From: CAWAYR01 sp050250955
GTDB taxonomy: Bacteria; Acidobacteriota; Vicinamibacteria; Vicinamibacterales; UBA2999
Direction: 5' to 3'
Assembly (NCBI GenBank): GCA_050250955.1
Contig: JBFWNR010000005.1
Coordinates: 260,190-324,189, forward strand
Length of the DNA stretch: 64,000 nucleotides
Shown: in pieces, positions 16,409 through 24,960 of the stretch
How positions within the stretch are numbered: position 1 is the stretch's first letter
Layout: each line of letters opens with the position of its first letter
The notes under the pieces: model-generated
Databases searched by the model: none
Told to the model about the DNA's origin: nothing
Seen by the model: only the letters and a program-made list of their open reading frames with translations
Program-made: the position numbers and the translations under genes

Positions 16409-16941
16409 TCGCCGGGCGGGCCGAGGCTCCGGTGCCGTCCACCGCGACCGTCACGGCCGGTGGCCGACGCGACCACGAACGCGTCGTCGCCCGGTACCGA
16501 CAGGCGTACCCGCAGCTGCACTTCACGATCGAACGGCGCAGCGTCCGGGTGGCGCTCGAAGCCATCGTCACCGGCGGCACCCGCAGGGTGGTCGTCCACG
16601 GCGGTTTCCTCCGCCACGCGGCGCTCGGCGCCGCGGCGCTGGCCGTCGCGCTCGCCCACGAGGTGGCGCATCACGACCCGTCCGGTCCGATGCGCGCCGA
16701 CGGCCTGTGCCGGGAACAGTGGGCGGACTACTGGGGTGTGCGAGCGGTGTTGCCGCGCGTATGGGGCGCGGCGGCCCCGGCGATTGCCGTGGCGGGCGTC
16801 GCCCAGCTCAAGCGCTACTGGCGGATCGACACGAGTGGGCCCTCGCCGCCGCCACTCACCGTGGACTACCCGTCACCCGCCTGCCGAGTCGCGACGCTCG
16901 AGGCGGCAATCGACGGGCGTCCGTGTCCGCGGCCGTACTGA
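16405..16941 (+). CDS. Small HExxH zinc-metallopeptidase-like protein
   Basis: 178 residues from a GTG start that shares the GTGA overlap with the preceding stop codon. The motif HEVAH at residues 85-89, inside ALAVALAHEVAHHDP, is a classical zinc-binding HExxH. It is followed by REQWADYWG (E104, D108), reminiscent of the ExxAD third-ligand helix of M48-like and related gluzincin peptidases. There is no signal peptide. The segment before the active site (RRVVVHGGFLRH) may be the edge strand of the catalytic fold. The length is short for an active peptidase, so it may be a minimal catalytic domain or a non-catalytic derivative. The overlap ties its expression to the unknown protein and the CHAT cluster. 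Confidence 0.7.
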   Translation: MIAGRAEAPVPSTATVTAGGRRDHERVVARYRQAYPQLHFTIERRSVRVALEAIVTGGTRRVVVHGGFLRHAALGAAALAVALAHEVAHHDPSGPMRADGLCREQWADYWGVRAVLPRVWGAAAPAIAVAGVAQLKRYWRIDTSGPSPPPLTVDYPSPACRVATLEAAIDGRPCPRPY

Positions 16942-16989
16942 CGCCGGACGGCCCGCTGCCGTTACGGTGTACGCTCGTTTCCCCGGACG

Positions 16990-19900
16990 ATGCGCCCCCC
17001 GCTGTCCCCACCATGGCCGTGCGGCCGCGTTGCCGCGCGGCTGGCGATGATCCTGGCCCTGCTGCACGGGGCGGGTGCGGCCACGGTCTCGGCGCAGTCG
17101 GCGGTGCCGGCCGGCGAACTGGCCGTCCTCCCCGTGCCGGGCGGAGCGTGGGCCTTCGCCGAGCTCGGGATCCCGGCGGTGGCGGAGCGGGCGTCGATTC
17201 CGCGCCTGCTGGTGCAGCGTCGTTACGACGAGTCGCCGGCGGTGCGGCTCGACGACGCCACCCTGGCCCGCGTGCAGGCGCAACTCGACCTGGCGGTCCG
17301 TGTCGAACAGGCCGCCCGCCGGGCCGCACCCGACGGCGTCGTCGCACTTGCCGCCGTGAAGTCGCGTCAGGCCCGCGACCGGCTGCGCGAGGCCGTCGAG
17401 GCGATCGGCGGCCGGCTGCGTGAGCGGCGCGGGCAGTACGCGGTCGAACTCGACGACGGACGGCGCGCCCGGGATCTCCACGCCGCGTTGAAGGCGCTCG
17501 GCTTGGACGTGGCCGCTCTCACCGCCCGTCTGAATCGCGGCGACGCCGTTCCCTTCGAAATTCCGTCGGTCGACCTGCCGTTGCCGCTGTCCGCCTCGAC
17601 CTGGGCTCGGGTCGTGTTCGAGCGCGACCTGCCGCCGCGGGAGTTGTTCGCCGAACTGCTGCGCGACTCGAACGCGCTGCTCCTCTGGCGAGGCGCGCTG
17701 GCCCTCGATGCCCCGACGCGGCGGGTGCTCGACGCGTCTCCCGACCTGGTGCGCACGCTCCACCGCGACGCCGCGGCGCTGTTTGCGGCCTTTGGGGCCA
17801 GCTACGCGGTGCGCGGCGGCCGGGTGCAGGTAGCCGGCGACCCGGCGGTCGTCGCGCTCTGGGAGACCCTCGTCGGCGAGCCGCTCGCCAGCCCGGCGCC
17901 GTTCGCCCGCCGCCTGTTCACGCGGGACGGGGGCCGCCTGGCAGCGTTCTTCGATCTCGTCCAGTCCCTGCCCGAGCCGCAGCGGCGCTTCGCCACCGGC
18001 GCGTGGATCGAGAATCCGCAGCGGCGTCTCGACCGATTCCGGGCGCTCTACGACGCGGTGGCGCGCGCCAGCGACGCCAGCTCCGCGTCGCGCGCCCTCT
18101 TCGCCCGCGAAGCGGCCGACCCGTGGCTGCTCCTGCGCGGGCTGGCCGTCGGGCAGAGCGCGGCCGGCAACGGCCTGGCCGGCCCGCAGCAGCGACGCTT
18201 CTGGGACCGGGCCTTCGAGAGCGGCCTGCCGGACGATCCGGCGCGGGTCCTGCGCGACGTCGAGGCCGACGGTCTGGTGGATGCCGCGTGGCTCGTCGAG
18301 CGGGTGTGCAACGACAATCGTGCGCTGCGGCCGACCCGCTTCCGGCAGGTCCTGGTGCTGCCACGGGCGCTGCCCGTCGTCGCCGACGCCGACCTGCCTG
18401 GGGCACTGCTGGCCGCCCGCGGTCTGGCCGAGTTTCCGGCGCTGCTGCTCGTCCTCGAGCGGATCGGCGTCCTGTCGCCAGTGCTGGCCGCCGATGCCGT
18501 GCGACGGGCCGAGGCGCTGCAGCGGATGAGCGACCGCAGCCGGCGCGCGCTGGCCCTGGCCCAGGTGCAGGGCGGTGTCGCGCTCGTCGACCGACTGGTT
18601 CGCAGCGGCACGCTGGAGCCGCCGGCCGCGGCGGCGCTGCTCTCCGCGTTGATGGCCGTGCCGCTCGGCGTCGACGGCTTCGGCGCCGGCGTCGCCGGCT
18701 GGCTCGTCGACCGGGTGACGCCGCGGCTGCCGCAGCCCGCCGAGGGTCTCGACGCCGCCCTGGTCGACGCCCTGGCGACCCGCGCGGGGCCGCCCGGCCG
18801 GGTGACGTGGGCCGGCCGGGCCTACGTCGTGGACGGGACCGCGGTCGAACGCGAGCGCCTCAGCCGGCTGCGCCAGGCGCAGGGCGGCGCGTCGCTCGAC
18901 GTGCTGGCGCGCGCGCTGCAGATGATGCGGCGGGTGGCGCAGGGCACGCCGTCGCCCGACAAGTCCCGTGACGAGATCCGCGAGATCGCCGAACTCGAAA
19001 AGGCCGTCGGCCGGCCGCGCGGTCCCGACGAGATCACCGAGCCGATCGAGTCGACCCGGGTGCTCCCGCAGGCGCGCCGCGAGCTCGAGCGGGTGCGTGG
19101 CCCGCGCGATCGCGACCGGACGGCGCGCGCCGCCGAGCGGCTCGGCGATGCGGTCGAGTGGCTGACGATGCACCTCCTGCTCTCGGTCGCCTACACGCCG
19201 CATCTCGGCGACCCGGCCGACGGGGCATCGGCGGCCGACGGGTTCCTCCGCCATCGCTTCGGGGTCCACGACGCCAGCGAGGGCGCTCGCCGCGACACGC
19301 CGTGGAGCCTGCCGGTCGAAGCCGACGACACCGGCGGGGTGTTGGGCGCCGTGCTCGCCCTCGACCATGCCCTGGCGCGGACCGCGTTGCGGCGACTCGA
19401 GTCGGCCGAGCCCCCGACACTGACCCGCCTGAGTGCGGCCAACGTGCACGGGCTGGCGTTGCAGGCGGCGCTGGCGGGACCGCGGGATGCGACGGCCGCC
19501 GAACTGCAGGACGTGGTTGCGGCGCTGACCCGCGGCCGCGAGCGGGTCCAGGGAGCGCGCAGCGATCCGGTCCGGCTCGACGGGCTCGCCGAGGCGGGCC
19601 GGCTCAGCGCCGACCGCCGGGCCGCGCTGTCGTGGATGGTCGGGCACGAGCCGGCACGGGTCGTCGATCTCTTCACGCTGGCCGAACTCGTGCGCATTGG
19701 CGAGCCGACAGCGGCGCTTCCGCAGGCGTTCGGCACCCCGACCCTGGCCTTCGACGGTCGCCTGCGCCTGGAATGGCGCGGCGCCGAACCCTGGGAGCCG
19801 TATGCGGGGCGGCCCGCCCTGGGACTGCTCGCCGCCGCGACGGCCGACCTGCCGCTGCGCGTCGCCGAGCTCACGGTGCAGGCCGGCCTGCCGCCGCAGG

Positions 19901-20082
19901 TCTATCCCGCGGTGCTGGCCTATGCGGCGCAGGACGTGATCGACTCGGCGGAGCTGGCGTCCTCGGAGGACTGGTTCGGCCTGGGTCGCCGTGCGCGGCA
20001 CCTGACCCGCGAGCGTTTTGCGGAGTATGTCGATGCCCTGGTGCGGCTGGGCGTCCTGACCGCGGCCGACCCCGGCCGCTGA
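16990..20082 (+). CDS. Large exported protein of unknown family
   Basis: 1030 residues. A signal peptide is visible (RVAARLAMILALLHGAGAAT, cleavage near VSAQSA). The rest is almost entirely alpha-helical, Ala/Leu/Arg-rich and without further membrane segments or recognisable catalytic motifs. A charged region with many Glu/Arg residues occurs around residues 650-720 (ELEKAVGRPRGPDEITEPIE; RRELERVRGPRDRDRTARAA). The helical organisation suggests a repeat scaffold. A TACGCT hexamer at 16970-16975, 14 bases before ATG 16990, could give it a separate promoter with a very short leader. It lies 48 bases after the metallopeptidase gene and closes the cluster; a bidirectional hairpin follows. The real-gene call rests on length, codon bias and signal peptide; I cannot assign a function. 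Confidence 0.8.
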   Translation: MRPPLSPPWPCGRVAARLAMILALLHGAGAATVSAQSAVPAGELAVLPVPGGAWAFAELGIPAVAERASIPRLLVQRRYDESPAVRLDDATLARVQAQLDLAVRVEQAARRAAPDGVVALAAVKSRQARDRLREAVEAIGGRLRERRGQYAVELDDGRRARDLHAALKALGLDVAALTARLNRGDAVPFEIPSVDLPLPLSASTWARVVFERDLPPRELFAELLRDSNALLLWRGALALDAPTRRVLDASPDLVRTLHRDAAALFAAFGASYAVRGGRVQVAGDPAVVALWETLVGEPLASPAPFARRLFTRDGGRLAAFFDLVQSLPEPQRRFATGAWIENPQRRLDRFRALYDAVARASDASSASRALFAREAADPWLLLRGLAVGQSAAGNGLAGPQQRRFWDRAFESGLPDDPARVLRDVEADGLVDAAWLVERVCNDNRALRPTRFRQVLVLPRALPVVADADLPGALLAARGLAEFPALLLVLERIGVLSPVLAADAVRRAEALQRMSDRSRRALALAQVQGGVALVDRLVRSGTLEPPAAAALLSALMAVPLGVDGFGAGVAGWLVDRVTPRLPQPAEGLDAALVDALATRAGPPGRVTWAGRAYVVDGTAVERERLSRLRQAQGGASLDVLARALQMMRRVAQGTPSPDKSRDEIREIAELEKAVGRPRGPDEITEPIESTRVLPQARRELERVRGPRDRDRTARAAERLGDAVEWLTMHLLLSVAYTPHLGDPADGASAADGFLRHRFGVHDASEGARRDTPWSLPVEADDTGGVLGAVLALDHALARTALRRLESAEPPTLTRLSAANVHGLALQAALAGPRDATAAELQDVVAALTRGRERVQGARSDPVRLDGLAEAGRLSADRRAALSWMVGHEPARVVDLFTLAELVRIGEPTAALPQAFGTPTLAFDGRLRLEWRGAEPWEPYAGRPALGLLAAATADLPLRVAELTVQAGLPPQVYPAVLAYAAQDVIDSAELASSEDWFGLGRRARHLTRERFAEYVDALVRLGVLTAADPGR

Positions 20083-20107
20083 CGGTGGGCGGGGACGTGG
20101 AGCGGAC

Positions 20108-20130
20108 CCGGGCGGGGAGGAACCGCCCGG
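20108..20130. terminator. Bidirectional hairpin between convergent genes
   Basis: Perfect 8-bp stem CCGGGCGG / CCGCCCGG with a 7-base loop, between the stop codons at 20082 and 20150. Confidence 0.5.
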
Positions 20131-20149
20131 CCCACTCGCGGGGTGTGGC

Positions 20150-20740
20150 TCAGCGACTGCTGCCCTGTCGGCGGGTCACCTGGTCCCACACCGTGGCCGC
20201 CCCGCCCCCGATGATGCCGCCGACGATCGCCCCCTTCGTGCCTTTGGTGAGGCCGCCGATGGTGGCGCCGATGGCGGTCGAGCTGCCGATGATCACCGCG
20301 CTCTTGGTCTTGGTGCGCACCGGCTGCCGCGCGTCGCGCTCGCTCGGGTAGGACACCGGCACCGACCGCGGCCGGTAGACTTCCAGCGGCTCGGTGACGA
20401 CGGTGCGCTGCGCCACGGGGATCGCGAGCGGCACGCCGGCTGGCGCGACCACCGGCCCGGCGACCGGTGCCGCCGCTGGCGCGGCCGCCGCCGCCGGCTC
20501 GCCCACGCACGCGGCACTGCGGGGCGTCGTCGCCGTCGCGTCGCGCATCACCACGCGCTGCCCCGCGGCGCACGAGAACTCGAAGCCGTCGACCGCGGGA
20601 CTGGCGGCGACGGCCGGTGTGGCCGGCGTCATTGCGGTTGCATCCGTGCCCGCCGCGGTGACCCGTCCGCCGACGTAGAACGCGCCGACGAGCGCCGCGA
20701 CGCCAAGGGCCCCTCCCACCCACCCAGTGATGTCTCGCAT
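20150..20740 (-). CDS. Membrane-anchored glycine-zipper protein
   Basis: 196 residues. The N-terminus has a hydrophobic stretch (WVGGALGVAALVGAFYVGG), likely a membrane anchor, followed by an Ala/Pro-rich linker with two Cys residues (FSCAAGQR; SAACVGE). The C-terminal 50 residues form a glycine-zipper-like double helix (AVIIGSSTAIGATIGGLTKG; TKGAIVGGIIGGGAATVWD), a motif of envelope lipoproteins and membrane-associated stress proteins such as YMGG/OmpA-linked families. The start is strongly supported by AGGAGG 9 bases upstream. It is a single-gene unit, convergent with the 1030-residue protein. No specific function can be assigned. Confidence 0.78.
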   Translation of the reverse strand: MRDITGWVGGALGVAALVGAFYVGGRVTAAGTDATAMTPATPAVAASPAVDGFEFSCAAGQRVVMRDATATTPRSAACVGEPAAAAAPAAAPVAGPVVAPAGVPLAIPVAQRTVVTEPLEVYRPRSVPVSYPSERDARQPVRTKTKSAVIIGSSTAIGATIGGLTKGTKGAIVGGIIGGGAATVWDQVTRRQGSSR

Positions 20741-20935
20741 GGCCGATTCCTCCTGCGCTGAGAGTGATCAAGGAGCGTGCCGCTGAGCTCGACGGTCCCG
20801 AGGCCACGAACTCCGCCGCGAATTCGCGGTTTGCGGCGCGATGCGTGCGGCTCGCGGCGCCTTGTCTCAGCGCGAGTGTCCGGCACAGAGGACGCTGTGA
20901 GCACCGGCTCAGCTACGCCAGGCGGGCGGGGGTTC

Positions 20936-20941
20936 TACAAT
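20936..20941 (+). promoter_or_regulatory. Leaderless-type -10 box (M23 gene)
   Basis: TACAAT ends 6 bases before ATG 20948. No Shine-Dalgarno sequence is present and no good -35 hexamer is visible. Confidence 0.55.
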
Positions 20942-20947
20942 CGCGGC

Positions 20948-21823
20948 ATGCCTCGAATCGTGCACTGGGTGAGTCTGGCCGGAGTGGTGATGGTGACGGC
21001 GATCGCGCCGACTCGGGCACAGGACGCCGGCGTCCAGGTGAGCGCGACGGCGCGGGCGCTGGCGCCCGGCGAGGTCGTGGCCCTGGCGGTCACGGCGCCG
21101 GCCGACGTGACGGCCGTGGGCACCCGTTGGCGCGAGCGCGAGGTGCCATTCCACCGCGGCGCCGACGGCCGCTGGCATGCGCTCATCGGCATCGATGTCG
21201 ACGACACCCCCGGCCCACGCCGGGTGCGGATTGCCGCCACCCGGCCGGGCGGGGCGGACCTCGAGGCCGGGCACGCCTTCACGGTCGAGCCGAAGCAGTG
21301 GCGGACGCGCCGGCTCACCGTGGCCCGCCGGTTCGTCAATCCGCCGGCCAGCGCCCTGCCGCGCATCCGCGAGGAGACCGCGCTGCTGAACGCCCTGTTC
21401 CGCGCGCCGGCCTCCGCTCAGCAGTGGGACCGGGCGTTCGTGCGTCCGGTGGAAGGGGTGGCGGTCAGCGGATTCGGGGTCCGCAGCGTCCTCAACGGCC
21501 AGCCGCGCGGGCCGCACAACGGGGCTGACTTCGCGGCCGGCACCGGCACGCCGATCGTTGCGCCGGCCGCCGCCCGGGTGGTCTACGCCCGCGAGTTCTA
21601 CTACTCGGGGAACACGGTGATCCTCGATCACGGCGCCGGGGTGCTGTCCACCATGGCGCACCTGTCGGCGTTCGACGTCGAGGAGGGCGCGACCGTCGCC
21701 CGCGGCCAGCTGCTCGGCAAGGTCGGGGCGACCGGTCGGGTCACCGGCCCGCACCTGCACTGGTCCGTGCGCCTGTTCGGGGCCCGCGTCGATCCCGAGT
21801 CGCTGCTGGTCGCGACGGAGTGA
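20948..21823 (+). CDS. Secreted M23 (LytM-like) peptidase
   Basis: 291 residues. Signal peptide at residues 1-24 (to APTRAQ), an N-terminal beta-rich domain (about 25-115), and a C-terminal M23 domain. Zinc ligands follow the lysostaphin/LytM pattern: H190 and D194 in HNGADF, and H269/H271 in GPHLHW. All expected ligands are present, so it should be an active peptidoglycan endopeptidase or a related metallopeptidase in the periplasm. ATG 20948 is preferred to an in-frame start 171 bases upstream because the signal peptide begins there and a TACAAT -10 box precedes it. The methyltransferase-like gene follows after about 40-60 bases on the same strand. Confidence 0.9.
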   Translation: MPRIVHWVSLAGVVMVTAIAPTRAQDAGVQVSATARALAPGEVVALAVTAPADVTAVGTRWREREVPFHRGADGRWHALIGIDVDDTPGPRRVRIAATRPGGADLEAGHAFTVEPKQWRTRRLTVARRFVNPPASALPRIREETALLNALFRAPASAQQWDRAFVRPVEGVAVSGFGVRSVLNGQPRGPHNGADFAAGTGTPIVAPAAARVVYAREFYYSGNTVILDHGAGVLSTMAHLSAFDVEEGATVARGQLLGKVGATGRVTGPHLHWSVRLFGARVDPESLLVATE

Positions 21824-21863
21824 ACGCGGCCGGGCACCACGGGCTGCTCGGCGCGGAATCGTC

Positions 21864-22808
21864 GTGGCCCGTCCGTCTGTTGTGCAGATGGACGTGCATG
21901 GCGACATCGCCGCCGGGCTGTCACGCCCGACTCGGACCTCGTCGCTGGCGCTCTCGATTCTCGCGGGATGCGTCCGCCGTGGTGGGCCCGGCGCCGCCGA
22001 GCACGCCCAGGTGGCCGCGGCGCTGTCCGTGCTGAGCATCGATCGGGTCGCGCCGGAGCGGATCACCGAGGTGCTGGCGCCGACGCTGACCCCCGAGTGT
22101 CTCCACGGCTGGGCCCATCTCCGGCCGCTCGGCCATCTCGGCGACCACGTGCTGGTCGAGCGGATCCTGTCCGGCGCGGTGTCGGACGATCCGCGCCTGG
22201 CCGGGTGGGACGCGTTCTGTCACGCCCAGCCGATCGCCAAGGCGATCCGGCGGCGGGCCGCCACCTGCCGCACCTACTGTGCGCAGCTCGATGACCAGCG
22301 CCCGCTCGGCGGCAGCGTGCTGGTGACCGGCGCCGGCGCCGCCCACGACCTCCACGCCTACCTCACGGCCCACCCGCAGTCGCGGCTGCGGGTCACCTGC
22401 GTCGAAGGTCATGCCCAGGCGGCGGCCGCCGTCGACGTCCTCGCCGCCACCGTGCGTCAGCCGATGACGGTGGTGGCCCAGGACGTGGCGACACTGCGCC
22501 TTCGCCAGCAGTTCGAGCTCGTCTGGGCCCCGACGCACGGGTGCTGTCTCGACGATCGCGCCTGGGTCGGGTTGGCCAGCCGTCTCTACGAGCGGGTGGC
22601 GCCAGGCGGCGCCCTGGTCCTCGGCAACGTCGCGGCCGGCAACCCGTCGCGGCCGTATCTCGAGGTCGTCGCCGGCTGGTTCCTCAGCTATCGCGCGGCA
22701 GACCAGCTCGCCGACCTGGCCCAGGCCACCGCCGGACCCGAGGCGCGCGTCACCATCGAGCGTGAGCCCGAGGGGGCCTATCTCTTCGTCCGCATCCCCC
22801 GCGGCTGA
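21864..22808 (+). CDS. Class I SAM-dependent methyltransferase-like protein
   Basis: 314 residues from GTG 21864, or 306 from ATG 21888; neither has a clear ribosome-binding site. The nucleotide-binding motif I is SVLVTGAGAAHDL, followed by an acidic strand end VTCVEGHAQ (motif II), an expected Asp-like position in FELVWAPTHG and a PGG turn in VAPGGALVLGN. The C-terminal NPSRPYLEVVAGWFLSYR resembles the end of PhcB-like methyltransferases, which make 3-hydroxy fatty-acid methyl ester signals in Ralstonia. That specific link is tentative, based on a remembered pattern. Its stop codon is 6 bases from the convergent dipeptidase stop codon. Confidence 0.65.
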   Translation: MARPSVVQMDVHGDIAAGLSRPTRTSSLALSILAGCVRRGGPGAAEHAQVAAALSVLSIDRVAPERITEVLAPTLTPECLHGWAHLRPLGHLGDHVLVERILSGAVSDDPRLAGWDAFCHAQPIAKAIRRRAATCRTYCAQLDDQRPLGGSVLVTGAGAAHDLHAYLTAHPQSRLRVTCVEGHAQAAAAVDVLAATVRQPMTVVAQDVATLRLRQQFELVWAPTHGCCLDDRAWVGLASRLYERVAPGGALVLGNVAAGNPSRPYLEVVAGWFLSYRAADQLADLAQATAGPEARVTIEREPEGAYLFVRIPRG

Positions 22809-22814
22809 CGCCGC

Positions 22815-24080
22815 CTACTTCGCTCCGTCGAGGGCGCGGATCGTCGCCGTGGACGGGCCACGCTTGCCGTGCAGTTCGGCGGCCACGCGCTCGGCCTGGC
22901 GCATGACGCGCAGCACGTTGAGCCCGAGGATCTTCTTCACGTCGTCGTCCGAGTAGCCGCGCTTCAGGAGTTCGACGGTGAGCGCCGGATAGGTCGAGAC
23001 GTCTTCGAGCCCGACCGGCACGCTGGTGATGCCGTCGAAGTCGCTGCCCAGGCCGATGTGGTCGATGCCGGCCACCTTGCGGACGTGGTCGATGTGGTCG
23101 GCGACCTGGGCCAGGGTGGCCCGGGGCTCCGGGTTGGCCTTCCGCCAGGCGGCCATCGCCGCCGTCCGTCCGGCCTCGTCGCCGGGCATCGCGTCGCGCA
23201 GCCGGGCCTGTTCGGCGGCGGCCCGCCGCCCGTGTTCGACGACCGCCGTCGAGATGAATCCGGGGACGAACGTCACCATCACGACGCCGCCGTTGCCCGG
23301 CAGCAGACGCAGGATGTCGTCGGGGACGTTGCGGGGCACGTCGGTGAGCGCCCGTGCCGACGAGTGCGAGAAGATCACCGGCGCCGCCGACACCCGCAGG
23401 GCGTCGGCCATGGTCTCGGGCGACACGTGGCTGAGGTCGACGAGCATGCCGAGCCAGTTCATCTCGCGGACGACTTCCTCGCCGAAGGCGGTCAGGCCGC
23501 CGTGCACCGGCGCCTCGGCCGCCGAGTCGGCCCACGCGGTGTGGTTGTTGTGGGTGAGTGTCATGTAGCGCGCGCCGAGCGCGTACATCATCCGCAGCGT
23601 CGCCAGTGAGTCGTCGATCGAATGGCCGCCTTCCATGCCGATGAGCGAGCCGATGCGGCCGCGGCGGAAGCTCCGTTCCATGTCCTCGGCGGTGAGGGCC
23701 AGCTCGAACACCTCCGGCCAGCGCCGCGTCATGCGGTGGACGACCTCGATCTGTTCGAGCGTCGCCGTGACCGCCGTCGAGCCCGGCATCGTCGACGGGA
23801 CGTAGACCGACCAGAACTGGCCGCCGACGCCGCCGGCGCGCAGCCGTGGGATGTCGGTCATCAGCGACGGCACCTTACCGGTGATGTCGGCCTTGGCGAA
23901 GTCGCGGCCCGGGTCGATCTCCCGCAGCGCCCACGGGTAGTCGTTGTGGCCGTCGATGAGCGGGACCTGCGCGTGCAGGGCTTTGGCCCGGGCGACGAGC
24001 TCGGGCTGGGCCGATGGCGCGGCCGGGGACATGACGAGCGCCAGCGACACGGCGCCGGCGACGGCGAGAAGAGTGCGCAT
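22815..24080 (-). CDS. Membrane dipeptidase, peptidase family M19
   Basis: 421 residues with a signal peptide (MRTLLAVAGAVSLALVM). Renal-dipeptidase/M19 hallmarks are complete: first zinc site IDGHNDYPW, the bridging Glu in IGMEGGHS, YMTLTHNNHTAWADS, LVDLSHVS, VIFSHSSARAL, and the C-terminal HIGLGSDFDG. It should hydrolyse dipeptides, possibly including D-residue or beta-lactam-like substrates, in the periplasm. It starts at ATG 24080 with TACAAT 7 bases upstream and no Shine-Dalgarno sequence. The upstream two-component genes run in the same direction, but a palindromic repeat lies between, so it is probably separately transcribed. Confidence 0.93.
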   Translation of the reverse strand: MRTLLAVAGAVSLALVMSPAAPSAQPELVARAKALHAQVPLIDGHNDYPWALREIDPGRDFAKADITGKVPSLMTDIPRLRAGGVGGQFWSVYVPSTMPGSTAVTATLEQIEVVHRMTRRWPEVFELALTAEDMERSFRRGRIGSLIGMEGGHSIDDSLATLRMMYALGARYMTLTHNNHTAWADSAAEAPVHGGLTAFGEEVVREMNWLGMLVDLSHVSPETMADALRVSAAPVIFSHSSARALTDVPRNVPDDILRLLPGNGGVVMVTFVPGFISTAVVEHGRRAAAEQARLRDAMPGDEAGRTAAMAAWRKANPEPRATLAQVADHIDHVRKVAGIDHIGLGSDFDGITSVPVGLEDVSTYPALTVELLKRGYSDDDVKKILGLNVLRVMRQAERVAAELHGKRGPSTATIRALDGAK

Positions 24081-24087
24081 GGCAGGA

Positions 24088-24093
24088 ATTGTA
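24088..24093 (-). promoter_or_regulatory. Leaderless-type -10 box (M19 dipeptidase)
   Basis: On the minus strand TACAAT ends 7 bases before ATG 24080, in the context GCTACAATTC. Confidence 0.55.
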
Positions 24094-24095
24094 GC

Positions 24096-24176
24096 GGGGC
24101 CAGCCCCCTTTTCTGGCCGGAACCAGAAAGGGGTCTGACCCCTATTCTGGCCAGGACCAGAAAGGGGTCTGGCCCC
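24096..24176. repeat. REP-like palindromic doublet
   Basis: The 20-mer CCAGAAAGGGGTCTGACCCC (24123-24142) recurs as CCAGAAAGGGGTCTGGCCCC at 24157-24176. Inverted counterparts start at 24096 (GGGGCCAG...TTTCTGG) and at 24133 (GGGGTCTGACCCC...TTCTGG). The result is two overlapping near-perfect inverted repeats able to form long hairpins. It sits immediately after the stop codon of the LytTR regulator, so it could also terminate that transcript. Confidence 0.75.
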
Positions 24177-24177
24177 G

Positions 24178-24960
24178 TTACAGCCGCAGCAGGGTCTCGC
24201 GCAGCACCTTCGACTGGATGCGGCTGACCGGCAGCTGCTGGCCGTTGGCGAGCGTCACCTGATAGGTGCCACCCGGCATCGGGCTGAAGCGCTGGATGAG
24301 GTCCACGGCCGCCAGGGTGCCGCGGCTCAGGCGCACGAAGCGGCGCGGATCGAGTCGGGACTCCAGCGCATGCAGCCGATGGGCGATCGTGTAGCGCTCG
24401 TTGGCGAGGGTGGTCAGGTGCAGCAGTTCGCCTTCGGCGACGATCGAGGCGATCTGCCGCACCGGCAGCAGCAGCACCTCGTCGCGCCGCCGCACCGGAA
24501 TCCGCTCCAGGTACTGGCGGCGGGTGGCCGCCTCGATCGCGGAGGCGGCCGCCGACACGGTGCGGGCGCGCTCCGCCGCCGTCGCGCGGACTCTGGCCCG
24601 GGCCCGGTCCACGGCCGCCTGGAGTCGTTCCTGCTCGACCGGTTTGAGCAGATAGTCCACCGCGTTCAGCTCGAAGGCCTCGACGGCGTAGTCGTCGAAC
24701 GCGGTGACGAACACGATCGCCGGCAGGGCGCCGGCCGACACCAGGCGGGCGGCGTCGAGGCCGCCCAGCTCGGGCATCTGCAGGTCGAGGAACGCCAGGT
24801 CGGGCGTGAGCCGCTCGATGAGATCGACGGCTTCCCGGCCGTTGGCCGCTTCGCCGACGACCTCCACCCCCGGACACGCGGCGAGCAGGTTGGCGAGGAA
24901 CCGACGGGCCGGACGCTCGTCGTCGGCGACGATCGTGCGCAGCGTGGGAGTCACGATCAT
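24178..24960 (-). CDS. LytTR-family response regulator
   Basis: 260 residues. N-terminal receiver domain with acidic pocket D13/D14, phospho-acceptor D59 in LAFLDLQMPE, a Thr in FVTAFDD and the conserved Lys in YLLKPVE. A helical linker follows, then a C-terminal LytTR DNA-binding domain (IPVRRRDEVLLLPVRQIASI; RFVRLSRGTLAAVDLI). LytTR regulators bind imperfect direct repeats upstream of their targets. It overlaps the upstream sensor-kinase gene by 4 bases (ATGA), so the two form a two-component pair. Targets are not evident. Confidence 0.93.
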   Translation of the reverse strand: MIVTPTLRTIVADDERPARRFLANLLAACPGVEVVGEAANGREAVDLIERLTPDLAFLDLQMPELGGLDAARLVSAGALPAIVFVTAFDDYAVEAFELNAVDYLLKPVEQERLQAAVDRARARVRATAAERARTVSAAASAIEAATRRQYLERIPVRRRDEVLLLPVRQIASIVAEGELLHLTTLANERYTIAHRLHALESRLDPRRFVRLSRGTLAAVDLIQRFSPMPGGTYQVTLANGQQLPVSRIQSKVLRETLLRL

